Positions 1 to 6,185 are shown, counted from the stretch's first letter. The stretch: DNA of 8,093 nucleotides from Candidatus Caenarcanales bacterium (GCA_947489925.1 CANLFK010000102.1:1-8093), one strand, 5' to 3'. Numbers and translations are program-made. Notes: a model not told the origin generated them from the letters alone.

Positions 1-55
1 GTAGCGCACTCCCTTGGGGTGGGAGAGGTCGCTGGTTCAAATCCAGTCGGCCCGA
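1..55 (+). tRNA. tRNA-Pro (anticodon GGG), 5' end missing
   Basis: The window opens inside the D arm of a tRNA. The anticodon stem is CTCCC (9-13) paired with GGGAG (21-25), and the seven-base loop TTGGGGT places the anticodon GGG at 16-18, read as proline; G37 follows, as is usual in tRNA-Pro. The variable loop is AGGTC (26-30), the T arm is GCTGG-TTCAAAT-CCAGT (31-47), the acceptor 3' strand is CGGCCCG (48-54), and the discriminator base is A55. CCA is not encoded, so it would have to be added by the CCA-adding enzyme. The acceptor 5' strand and most of the D arm lie outside the window. The next gene starts only 19 bases downstream. Confidence 0.93.
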
Positions 56-60
56 TTCTC

Positions 61-66
61 TACAAT
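61..66 (+). promoter_or_regulatory. Possible -10 box (TACAAT) just before the ABC gene
   Basis: TACAAT lies in the short gap between the tRNA and the ATG at 75. A transcript begun 6-8 bases after it would start almost on the ATG, giving a leaderless mRNA; this fits the lack of any Shine-Dalgarno sequence here. No good -35 hexamer is visible: TTCAAA at 36-41, inside the tRNA T loop, is a poor match at 19 bases' spacing. Read-through from the tRNA promoter is the alternative. Confidence 0.25.
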
Positions 67-74
67 TTATATTT

Positions 75-797
75 ATGTCAATTAATTCTTCTAAAGAAAT
101 TTCAATTGAAGTAAAAAACTTATCAAAGTCATATGGTGACAAAAAAGTATTAGACTCAATTAGTTTTACCGTTTACAAAGGTGAAACCATTGCCATTATT
201 GGACCTTCTGGTTGCGGAAAAACCACTTTGCTCAAGATTCTTTCAGGTTTAGAAGAAGACTTTGAAGGTGATATTTCTTTAAAATCGGAAAGAATTGGTA
301 TGGCTTTTCAATATTCAGCTTTACTTAATTCTTATTCGGTGGCAGAAAATATTGCTTTTGCTTTGCATGATTCGGATTTAAATGAAGCTCATCAAAAAAA
401 ATTAGTAAAAGATAAACTTGAAAAAGTTGGCTTAGAAGATCATTATAATTCAATGCCAGACGAATTATCTGGTGGACAACAAAAAAGAGTTAGCTTTGCT
501 AGAGCAATTATTAATGACCCAGAAATTGTTTTTTATGATGAACCAACCGCTGGTTTAGACCCAATTGCTTCGACTATTATTGAAGATTTTATGAATAAGC
601 TTTCCCGCTATGAAAATTCAACTGGTGTGGTTGTAACTCATCAGCAAACAACTATTAGGCGAACAGCTGACAAAGCCATTTGTTTATTTGAAGGACGCAT
701 TGTTTGGCAAGGTTTAATCAAAGATATAGACACCGATTCTAATCCATATATTCGCCAATTCATTGATGGAAAGATTGAAGGACCTTTTAATGTTTGA
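75..797 (+). CDS. mlaF: MlaF-like ABC transporter ATP-binding protein
   Basis: This 240-residue ATPase would sit on the cytoplasmic side of an ABC transporter and drive it by ATP hydrolysis. All motifs are intact: Walker A GPSGCGKT (43-50), Q-loop Gln79, signature LSGGQ (131-135), Walker B ending in Asp155-Glu156, D-loop GLD (160-162) and switch His189. Two traits point to the MlaF/Ttg2A group, which moves phospholipids between inner and outer membrane: QKRVSFARAI after the signature, and the C-terminal RQFIDGKIEGPF, resembling the MlaF 'LDG..DGP' tail. The permease (MlaE) and substrate-binding (MlaD) partners are not in the window and could lie upstream of the tRNA. The ATG has no Shine-Dalgarno sequence. 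The 3' end overlaps the next gene by 8 bases. The ABC ATPase call is certain; the Mla assignment is family-level inference. Confidence 0.85.
   Translation: MSINSSKEISIEVKNLSKSYGDKKVLDSISFTVYKGETIAIIGPSGCGKTTLLKILSGLEEDFEGDISLKSERIGMAFQYSALLNSYSVAENIAFALHDSDLNEAHQKKLVKDKLEKVGLEDHYNSMPDELSGGQQKRVSFARAIINDPEIVFYDEPTAGLDPIASTIIEDFMNKLSRYENSTGVVVTHQQTTIRRTADKAICLFEGRIVWQGLIKDIDTDSNPYIRQFIDGKIEGPFNV
777..782 (+). promoter_or_regulatory. Ribosome binding site GAAGGA for the LuxE-like gene
   Basis: GAAGGA ends 7 bases before the ATG at 790, inside the end of the ABC gene. It is one of the few convincing Shine-Dalgarno sequences in the window, and it decides the start in favour of 790 over the upstream TTG at 763 and ATG at 766. 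Confidence 0.6.
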
Positions 798-1890
798 AAT
801 GTTTGAAAAAATTAATAATTTAATTTGTAATCATAGTCAATTAGCTGAAAGAGAAAAAGAAACATTATTTGAGGAATTGGCTCTGGGACTATTTAATTAT
901 CAATTTGAAAAGAATTTAATTTATCGTTCTCTTTGTGAAGCTCAGGGCAAAAACCCAAATAATATAAATAATTGGACACAAATACCGCTTTTAAGTACTA
1001 ATTGTTTTAAAGAATACAAATTATTTTGCCAACCCGAAAACTTAATTACAAAAACTTTTGTTTCTAGTGGCACAACTCAAAGCCAAAAAAGCCAGCATTA
1101 TTTAAGCCAAGCCGAATTAACTTTATATGAAAATTCATTGATTGAGAATTTTTTTGAAGCTTTTAAATTAAATGAAAAATCTATAATTAAATATTTTGTA
1201 CTTACCGAAAGCCCCGTTGAAAAGCCAAATTCATCTTTGATTTATATGTTTGAAACTATTCGAAAAAAATTAAAACTTAATTCAAATATTTATTTTATCC
1301 AAAATGACCAATTACAAATTTCGGCTTTAAATGAGGCTTTAAATAATGCTTGCCTTAATCAAATTCCTATTTTGCTGGCTGGTACAGCTTTTTCATTTGT
1401 TAATTTGCTTGATTCTAATATTTCCAACTTTAAATTTCCAGCCAATTCGGCTTTAATGGAAACAGGCGGCTTTAAAGGAAAATCACGAGAAATAAGTAAA
1501 CCTGAGCTATATAAAGCTTTGTCTGCAAAATTCAATTTGCCAAATTACGCTTTGGTTGGGCAATATGGCATGAGCGAATTAAATACACAATATTATGATT
1601 CCAGTTTTATTTTAAAAAATGAGCATGAAAAAAATCGCTACAAAAAAGCCCCGCCTTGGGCAAAAAACCTAATACTTAATATTAATAATTTAAAGCAAGA
1701 AGTACAAATTGGTGAAACTGGCTTGATTGCTCATTATGATTTGGCAAATTTAGATTCTTTGGCTTTTGTTTTAACTGGAGATTTAGCCATAAAAAAAGAA
1801 GATAATTATTTTGAATTGATTGGTCGTGCTTCAAATCTAGCTCTCAAAGGTTGTTCCTTGAATTATGAGAATTTTGATAATAAATATTAA
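790..1890 (+). CDS. LuxE-like acyl-protein synthetase
   Basis: This 366-residue protein resembles the LuxE/acyl-protein synthetase family (adenylate-forming superfamily). LuxE activates a fatty acid with ATP and holds the acyl group on a cysteine. Visible landmarks, counted from the ATG at 790, are the P-loop-like SSGTT (92-96), METGGFKG (223-230), YGMSE (259-263) and TGD (329-331). A Cys at 355 in the motif LKGCSL, 12 residues from the C terminus, lies where LuxE carries its acyl-accepting cysteine. Length matches LuxE (about 370). No luxC, luxD or luciferase genes are nearby, so luminescence is not implied; related proteins also occur in surface-lipid and polysaccharide clusters. Its start overlaps the MlaF-like gene by 8 bases, suggesting coupled translation and perhaps a joint role in acyl-lipid handling. 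Substrate unknown. A second in-frame ATG at 799 is possible. Confidence 0.8.
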   Translation: MFEMFEKINNLICNHSQLAEREKETLFEELALGLFNYQFEKNLIYRSLCEAQGKNPNNINNWTQIPLLSTNCFKEYKLFCQPENLITKTFVSSGTTQSQKSQHYLSQAELTLYENSLIENFFEAFKLNEKSIIKYFVLTESPVEKPNSSLIYMFETIRKKLKLNSNIYFIQNDQLQISALNEALNNACLNQIPILLAGTAFSFVNLLDSNISNFKFPANSALMETGGFKGKSREISKPELYKALSAKFNLPNYALVGQYGMSELNTQYYDSSFILKNEHEKNRYKKAPPWAKNLILNINNLKQEVQIGETGLIAHYDLANLDSLAFVLTGDLAIKKEDNYFELIGRASNLALKGCSLNYENFDNKY

Positions 1891-1962
1891 TAAGACTTTA
1901 ATTGAGAGATAATTTTTTTTCTTTCATACTTTTAAATATATAAAGTTATTTTTTATTACAAT

Positions 1963-2426
1963 ATGACAACTCCTCCCTCTATTCCTCAAACAAGTGTCGC
2001 ATTTAACAATATTCAATATTCTAATATTCTAATATTTCTGAAAGTCAAGCTCTGAATGGAATAATTACTCAATTAATAGAAAAGAAGGTGAATTATCTAA
2101 ATGCAGGTGATTTTTTACATGGCATTGAATTATCTTTAAAAGGAATGGATTCCAGCTTATCTTTAATGAGTAGACCTAATTCAGCAAACTGGAGGCAATT
2201 TATTAGCAAGATTAACAATGAATTGCGTTTGCGTAATATACCCGAAGAAGTTATAAACTCAATAAGCAAAACCAAAAATGGTAATGAATTGCTTGAAGTA
2301 ATTGGAAATTTGTTAAATGAATGGAAGGAATTTATACCTTTTAAAAATGATAATCCACAACAAGAAAATCCATATCAATCACCACCACCAACAGAGCTAA
2401 AACAACAAAAGCCTATTATTGCTTAA
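1963..2426 (+). pseudogene. Small unrecognised gene split by an 8-base duplication
   Basis: The reading frame from the ATG at 1963 begins MTTPPSIPQTSVAFNNIQYS and would stop at 2053-2055. After 2022 the coding sense moves to another frame, which runs NISESQALNGIITQ and on to the TAA at 2424-2426. The shift lies exactly at a tandem copy of AATATTCT (2015-2022 and 2023-2030). Removing one copy joins the two frames into one 151-residue protein with no other stop. The product is not recognised: a helical centre (IPEEVINSISK, ELLEVIGNLLNEW) sits between a Pro/Ser/Thr-rich start and a Pro/Gln-rich tail (ENPYQSPPPTE). No signal peptide or membrane segment is seen. If the shift is real, translation could still start at the GTG at 2088 (112 residues), but that start has no well-spaced Shine-Dalgarno sequence. 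The gene is convergent with the methyltransferase remnant. Confidence 0.6.
2008..2036 (+). repeat. Short tandem repeat AATATTC(T)
   Basis: The run reads AATATTC (2008-2014), AATATTCT (2015-2022), AATATTCT (2023-2030) and AATATT (2031-2036). Two units are perfect 8-mers and the flanks are partial copies. Because 8 is not a multiple of 3, gain or loss of one unit switches the frame of the surrounding gene, so the tract could be a slippage site. Confidence 0.8.
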
Positions 2427-2518
2427 CAATGCTCAAAACCGCCCCAGTCAAAAATAGTTGGTTGAGAATTATCAAAAACATTATTAATCTTTGCAATAGT
2501 ATTAAAAAAAGCGATACT
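2423..2518 (-). pseudogene. Possible coding remnant behind the methyltransferase
   Basis: Directly after the methyltransferase stop (2519-2521), and in the same frame, the minus strand reads on without a stop for 31 residues, ending PTIFDWGGFEHC before a TAA at 2423-2425. The composition (Asp, Trp, Gly-Gly, His) looks more like protein than AT-rich spacer. It has no start codon of its own and its stop overlaps that of the convergent gene at 1963-2426. It could be the tail of another gene lost in the same decay, or chance. Family not recognised. Confidence 0.25.
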
Positions 2519-3195
2519 TTATACCAGTAAATCTTTAAGAATTTTTGCCGCTAAAATCTTTCCAAGTTTTACTGGAACGGCATTACCAATCATTTTGTAT
2601 CCAGCCGAAATATTTGTGTAATAAAAGATAAAATCATCTGGAAAAGTCTGAATTCTTGCACATTCTCTGACACTTAAGTACCTAAACAAAAGAAATATGG
2701 TATTTTGTGCCGATGGAATTTAATATTTCATTGACTGAGTACTTGCCTCATTCTCATCTTTTACCACACTTTTAATGTCTTCTTACTTAATCTGCGGTAT
2801 AAATGTTCTTGTTCTGGTACAAATATCCTAACATTTTGTTCAACAAATTCCATTTTAGGTGCTTGTGGATGTATCGGTGCATGACGCCCCCCAGCCTGAA
2901 TAGTAAATGAAACTTCGTCCCAACTACGAACTCGATTTCTTGACATGAAAATTGAAGAAAACCCACCAGTCATATATTCATGATTTGGGATAAGACAGTT
3001 TTCACCATTTGTATAATTATTTTTTGCAGGCAAAACGCCATCTTTTAAATCACCAATAGCCTCAAGTAAACAAACTTTATTTTTAATTGTTATTGGTACT
3101 GGAAATTCAAATTGAAGATTTAAATCATTTCGATAACCAATAAAAAATACTCTCTTTCGATCTTGAGCAATACCATAATCAGAGTTAATAGCCAA
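2519..3195 (-). pseudogene. C5-cytosine methyltransferase remnant (HaeIII/NgoPII type), N-terminal half lost
   Basis: This is the C-terminal half of a DNA (cytosine-5) methyltransferase closest, from memory, to M.HaeIII and M.NgoPII, which methylate GGCC. It begins inside motif VIII (NSDYGIAQDRKRVFFIGYR), continues through LKDG and IPNHEY, then FMSRNRVRSWDE with the target-recognition stretch FTIQAGGRHAPIHPQAP. It breaks off after EHLYRRLS (stop 2761-2763) and resumes in another frame with motif IX VRECARIQTFPDDF and motif X GYKMIGNAVPV, ending at 2519. Motif I (FxGxG), the catalytic Pro-Cys of motif IV and motif VI are absent, so it cannot methylate. Removing 113 bases restores a continuous YRRLS-VRECA junction. 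The 5' edge runs straight into the stop of the nuclease-like gene, which marks a deletion or replacement junction. An open frame at 2761-3195 starts with TTG but is only a fragment, not a gene. Confidence 0.88.
2672..2790. mobile_element. 107-base insertion with 6-base flanking direct repeats
   Basis: The hexamer ACTTAA (TTAAGT on the coding strand) occurs at 2672-2677 and 2785-2790. The 107 bases between them interrupt the methyltransferase exactly between RRLS and VRECAR, and removing 113 bases restores both frame and family consensus. This looks like an insertion with a 6-base target duplication. No convincing terminal inverted repeats were found, so a MITE is not shown; a templated insertion during DNA repair is equally possible. 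On the minus strand the insert holds a 20-residue open stretch ending in a stop (2720-2782), which might be the end of a gene copied from elsewhere. Confidence 0.5.
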
Positions 3196-3706
3196 TTAAA
3201 ACTATTCCTTTTAATGGTAAATGAAGACGATTTGAAATATAAAGAGTTTCTAAAAAGGTATAAATTATTTCAAAATCTTTGTGTCCACGATATTCATTTC
3301 TAACTACAATAACTAAATATTCAACCTCAAACATCATACAAGCTTGAAAAATATCTTTTAAAAATTGATTATTCTCGGTAGCTCTACCTGCTTCAACCTC
3401 AATTACTATTTTCCCATCTTCACTTACTGCATCTGCATTAAATGATTTATCAATAACATTATCAAAGCCAAATAGTACAGGAACACTTATTTTTTGAAGT
3501 TTTGATTTTCCTGTTTCTACTATAAAATTTATTTTTTCGAGGTGTGGTCTAATTACTTCTAAAACTTGATTACTTGAAAGATTATTTTCAGGTGATTTTA
3601 TTTTATCAATTTCTATTTCAAAACAAGAAATAACAGATTGTATCTGTGCATTAATTCCTCGAGAACGTGGAAAAAATTGAAATCTTAAACCGTTATTCAT
3701 TTTCAT
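3185..3706 (-). CDS. Putative PD-(D/E)XK-like nuclease
   Basis: This protein of about 173 residues (ATG at 3706; a second ATG at 3700 also fits) has no signal peptide or membrane helix. The core reads FNADA (89-93) then, 11 residues after Asp92, IEVEAGRA with Glu103 and Glu105. A strand ending in D, a short turn, then E-x-E is the BamHI/BglII-style variant of the PD-(D/E)XK nuclease site. It is followed by a helix (FLKDIFQACMM), a strand (YLVIVVRNEYRG) and a C-terminal LPLKGIVLIGY. The C terminus looks natural, so the gene seems intact. I recall similar proteins as uncharacterised 'hypothetical' or 'restriction endonuclease' entries, but cannot name a family. It overlaps the 68-residue gene upstream and abuts the methyltransferase remnant downstream, so it lies between the two pieces of an R-M system. 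Nuclease function is inferred from the motif only. Confidence 0.6.
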   Translation of the reverse strand: MKMNNGLRFQFFPRSRGINAQIQSVISCFEIEIDKIKSPENNLSSNQVLEVIRPHLEKINFIVETGKSKLQKISVPVLFGFDNVIDKSFNADAVSEDGKIVIEVEAGRATENNQFLKDIFQACMMFEVEYLVIVVRNEYRGHKDFEIIYTFLETLYISNRLHLPLKGIVLIGY

Positions 3707-3899
3707 TATTCCCAAATTCAATTAAAGTAATTTCCATTTCTTCAAGGCTATTTAAAAAACTTGATTTTGAATTATCAAATTCATCTGTTATTCCTTGTGG
3801 AATTTGATTGTAAACACTTTCTTCAAGTTCTAAAATTAAAATTCTTATCTGTTCAATTTTCAATAATGAACTTGTATAATCTGTATTTGCTACTATCAT
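3693..3899 (-). CDS. Small acidic protein paired with the nuclease-like gene
   Basis: A 68-residue product, not recognised. It is rich in Glu and Leu/Ile, with likely amphipathic helices (LLKIEQIRILILELEESV and FLNSLEEMEITLIEF) separated by a turn around NQIPQGITDE, so a helical hairpin or dimer is plausible. It is clearly acidic, with few Lys/Arg. Its stop (3693-3695) lies inside the start of the nuclease-like gene, whose ATG is at 3706 or 3700; such overlap implies coupled expression and probably joint function. A small acidic protein encoded just before a nuclease could be an inhibitor, antitoxin or accessory subunit, but that is inference from layout alone. It starts 16 bases after the stop of the NgoPII-like fragment and has no evident Shine-Dalgarno sequence. 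Confidence 0.55.
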   Translation of the reverse strand: MIVANTDYTSSLLKIEQIRILILELEESVYNQIPQGITDEFDNSKSSFLNSLEEMEITLIEFGNNENE

Positions 3900-3915
3900 A
3901 ATTTATGCTGTATTT

Positions 3916-4140
3916 TTAGAGCTTTGAATTATTTTGATTTCCCGTATAAGAAAAAACTTGATTAAATCTTTCTAACCTTTCCAAGCCAATTAAACTAAAT
4001 GAATCTGCAAAAACATCTTTTATGTAGTTTTCTAAAGCTTCTCCAACTGAGTTTATTCTATTTTTAGCATTATAATAAGCTTTAACTTCAACAAGTGGAT
4101 TATCAATAATTGTTTTAATTGCTTGTAATAAATTTGTCAT
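3916..4140 (-). pseudogene. N-terminal fragment of an NgoPII-type (GGCC) restriction endonuclease
   Basis: The 74 residues match the start of the NgoPII endonuclease family as I remember it: TNLLQAIKTIIDNP at the beginning, then NRINSVGEALENYIKDVF (27-44) and VFSYTGNQNN (62-71). In family members the GNQNN motif is followed at once by PPD and, further on, a DAIEVKK segment that carries the catalytic site. Here it is followed by SKL and a stop, so the catalytic part, most of a protein of nearly 300 residues, is missing and no cleavage activity is expected. It is first in the minus-strand run that continues with the small acidic gene, the nuclease-like gene and the matching methyltransferase remnant. 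Whether the 5' piece is still translated is unknown; the ATG at 4140 has only a weak GAG upstream. Confidence 0.75.
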
Positions 4141-4216
4141 AACTCAAAAAGAAACAAAATAATAAAATAAATATTAGCAAAATCACCCTAAAAAAGCTTC
4201 CAGTCAAGACTTAAAA

Positions 4217-5761
4217 TTAAAGCCCAAATTCAGACCATTTTGAATCAACTAGTTTTTTAATATTATTAGTCATTATCAATTCATTTGGCCAATCTCTCTC
4301 AAAGCCTTCGCCTTTCCATTTTCTGGTTGCATCAATGCCCATTTTGCCTCCAATTCCCATAAGCGAAGAAGCATGATCCAAAATATCAAGTGGTCCTTCA
4401 GTAAAAACAGTGTCTCTGACTGGGTCTACATTTGAAAAAACCTTAAAAGCTACTTCATTTAAATCATGAATATTAACCTCAGAATCAAGCACAATCACAA
4501 ATTTACTCAAAGACATTTGCCCAGAACCCCAAACTCCATTAATAATTTTTTTGCCCTGCCCTGGATATTTTTTATGAATTTTAACAATAACGCAATTATG
4601 AAAAGTGCCAGCCATCGGCAAATTGATGTCTAAAACTTCAGGCATAATAATTTTTAATAAGGGCAAAAATATCCTTTCTGTCGCTTTTCCCAAATAATAA
4701 TCCTCTTGTGGTGGCTTTCCAACAATAGTAGTCATATAAATTGGATTTTTGCGATGAGTCATGGCTGTAAGCCTAAAAACTGGAAAGTCCCCAGCTAAAG
4801 AATAAAAACCAGTATGATCGCCAAAAGGCCCTTCCCAAGCTAATTCATCTAAATCAACGAAACCTTCCAAAATAATTTCTGCATTGGCGGGCACTTCCAA
4901 ATCAACTGTTTTGCACTTCACCAGTTCTACAGGTTTTTTCCGCAAGAAACCAGCAAAAATAGTTTCATCAATATTAGGAGGCAAAGGGGCGGTAGCTGCA
5001 TAAACTAAGGCTGGATCTGCTCCGATAGCAATGGCTACTGGTATTTTGCGTAATCCTCCAAACCTTGCTCCGATTTTTGTGCCATGCCTTTCTGGCTCAT
5101 TAATAGAATTAACTGAATTATTTTCTGAATCTGTTGAATTATTATTTTTGGCTTTTTGATAATGCTCAGCCGCTCCGTGATGCCAATGAACATGAAAACC
5201 AGTTGAATTATTAGTGTATTTTTGCAGGCGATACATACCAATATTGCGAATACCAGTCTTGGGATCTTTGGTAAAAACTAAAGGTAAAGTAATAAAAGCT
5301 CCTCCATCAGCGGGCCAGCACTTGAGAATTGGTATTTTATCTAACATTTCAGCTGATGGATCTGTAATCACAACTTCTTGGCAAGGAGCGGCTGAAACCA
5401 TACGAGGCGGAAAACTAGCAATTTGAGCAAGCTTAGGTAAAAAAGATAATTTGCCAAATAAAGAGTCTGGAACTTTAAGATTAAGCATTTCACTGATTCG
5501 ATCAGCAATTGAGTCTAATGAATTAACACCTAAAGCTATTTGCATTCTTTTTTCAGAACCGAAAGAATTGATTAGAACTGGCATTTCATAGCCTTTGACA
5601 TTTTCAAACAATAAAGCTTTATTTTTACAATTTTGTTCCTTACTCACTCTGTCAGTTATTTCAGCAATTTCAAGCTCAGCTGACACTTCTGTTTTAATTC
5701 TTACCAATTCATCAGCTTTTTCAAGTTCTTGGATAAATGTTTTTAAATCTTGAAAAGGCAT
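4217..5761 (-). CDS. ubiD: UbiD family decarboxylase
   Basis: A 514-residue prenylated-FMN-dependent decarboxylase. Family members remove the aromatic carboxyl group in ubiquinone, plastoquinone or menaquinone (futalosine-route) synthesis, using the cofactor made by UbiX. Key positions are present: RNIGMYR (172-178) with Asn173 and Arg178, and EGPFGDHTG with Glu310 and Asp315, spaced like the N-R and E-E/D residues known from Fdc1/UbiD. DLEVPANAEIILEGF, GVWGSGQMSLSKFVIV, VDPVRDTV and GKMGIDATRKW are further family blocks. The reading frame is complete and near usual length. Residues about 205-228 form an extra Asn/Ser-rich loop not expected in relatives. No ubiX or other quinone genes lie in the window, so the substrate is open. 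It stands alone, diverging from the DUF167 gene; a TATAAT lies 52 bases upstream of the ATG. Confidence 0.93.
   Translation of the reverse strand: MPFQDLKTFIQELEKADELVRIKTEVSAELEIAEITDRVSKEQNCKNKALLFENVKGYEMPVLINSFGSEKRMQIALGVNSLDSIADRISEMLNLKVPDSLFGKLSFLPKLAQIASFPPRMVSAAPCQEVVITDPSAEMLDKIPILKCWPADGGAFITLPLVFTKDPKTGIRNIGMYRLQKYTNNSTGFHVHWHHGAAEHYQKAKNNNSTDSENNSVNSINEPERHGTKIGARFGGLRKIPVAIAIGADPALVYAATAPLPPNIDETIFAGFLRKKPVELVKCKTVDLEVPANAEIILEGFVDLDELAWEGPFGDHTGFYSLAGDFPVFRLTAMTHRKNPIYMTTIVGKPPQEDYYLGKATERIFLPLLKIIMPEVLDINLPMAGTFHNCVIVKIHKKYPGQGKKIINGVWGSGQMSLSKFVIVLDSEVNIHDLNEVAFKVFSNVDPVRDTVFTEGPLDILDHASSLMGIGGKMGIDATRKWKGEGFERDWPNELIMTNNIKKLVDSKWSEFGL
5102..5143 (-). repeat. Diverged 21-base tandem repeat inside ubiD
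   Basis: Two adjacent 21-base units encode the heptads NNSTDSE (207-213) and NNSVNSI (214-220); the TGAATTATT block recurs exactly 21 bases apart on the + strand (5114 and 5135). The repeat keeps the frame and expands a loop between the prFMN-binding half and the PVAIAIGADPAL segment. Confidence 0.6.
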
Positions 5762-5812
5762 ATTATTAAATACTTATTAGTTCACAAAAAATATCACATT
5801 ATGAAAAAATTA

Positions 5813-5818
5813 ATTATA
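5813..5818 (-). promoter_or_regulatory. Possible -10 box (TATAAT) for ubiD
   Basis: TATAAT on the minus strand lies about 52 bases before the ubiD ATG, within the 125-base gap between the divergent ubiD and DUF167 genes. A clear -35 hexamer is not visible; TTCAAG with an 18-base spacer is the best candidate. In DNA this AT-rich such hexamers occur by chance. Confidence 0.25.
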
Positions 5819-5886
5819 AAATTTAGTGTATAAAACCTTGAAAAGCTGACTGAAAAGAAATTTAAACTAAAAAAGTAATTATAATT

Positions 5887-6132
5887 ATGTTTCAAAAAGT
5901 GCTAGTCAAACCAAATAAAAAAGCTAATCAAGTCTATTGGAAACAGGCTTCTTTGTTTGCAGAAAATGAGAATATCTTAATTGTAGAAACGACAGAAGCA
6001 CCAATTGAAGGTAGGGCAAATAAAAAAGTAATTGAATTAGTAGCCGAATTTTTGAACTTAAAAAAGTCTCAAGTCTCAATTAAAACTGGTAAAACTGACA
6101 AGATTAAATTATTAATAATAAATTCAAAATAA
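5887..6132 (+). CDS. DUF167 / YggU family protein
   Basis: An 81-residue cytoplasmic protein of the widespread YggU (DUF167) family, whose biochemical role is not settled. The hallmark EAPIEGRANKKVIELVAEFL (37-56) matches the family 'apPveGkAN..li..la..l' signature, followed by KKSQVSIKTGKTDKIK (59-74), where the family typically has 'v.i..G..sr.K'. The opening VLVKPNKKAN is the usual first strand and turn. Length is typical and the frame is complete. It runs divergently from ubiD and converges on hemE, with a 53-base gap between stops. No Shine-Dalgarno sequence is seen before the ATG, which follows directly on a TATAAT-like stretch. Confidence 0.87.
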   Translation: MFQKVLVKPNKKANQVYWKQASLFAENENILIVETTEAPIEGRANKKVIELVAEFLNLKKSQVSIKTGKTDKIKLLIINSK

Positions 6133-6185
6133 TAAAAAAAAGACAAATACTCTCTCAGATTTAAAATCATCTCAGTCAGTCTGAA

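Noticed and set aside
763..789. Upstream TTG (763) or ATG (766) start for the LuxE-like gene
   Set aside because: They lie before the GAAGGA ribosome binding site and would add nine residues with no family support; 790 is better placed.
1896..1920. Terminator after the LuxE-like gene (T8 run at 1913-1920)
   Set aside because: The only hairpin before the run is AATT pairing with AATT, four A/T pairs, too weak to call.
2093..2275. Open frames on opposite strands of other genes (2093-2275 minus, 5035-5241 minus, 5214-5426 plus, 6856-7065 plus, 7314-7823 plus)
   Set aside because: All are shadows of better-supported genes, without recognisable domains or ribosome binding sites.
2429..2530. 33-residue + strand frame starting MLKTAPVKNSW
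   Set aside because: Short, no ribosome binding site, opposite the methyltransferase tail; the minus strand reads more like protein there.
2678..2784. MITE with terminal inverted repeats
   Set aside because: The ends of the insert (GTACCTAAAC and, inverted, AAGAAGACAT) do not match well enough to be inverted repeats.
2761..3195. Open frame of 144 residues starting with TTG, as a gene of its own
   Set aside because: It is the middle of a methyltransferase: it starts within motif VIII and ends where the insertion shifts the frame. Annotated as part of the remnant.
6137..6185. Bidirectional terminator between the DUF167 gene and hemE
   Set aside because: TCAGA/TCTGA form only a five-pair stem with a loop of about 20 bases, and the T run on the minus strand starts about 15 bases away.
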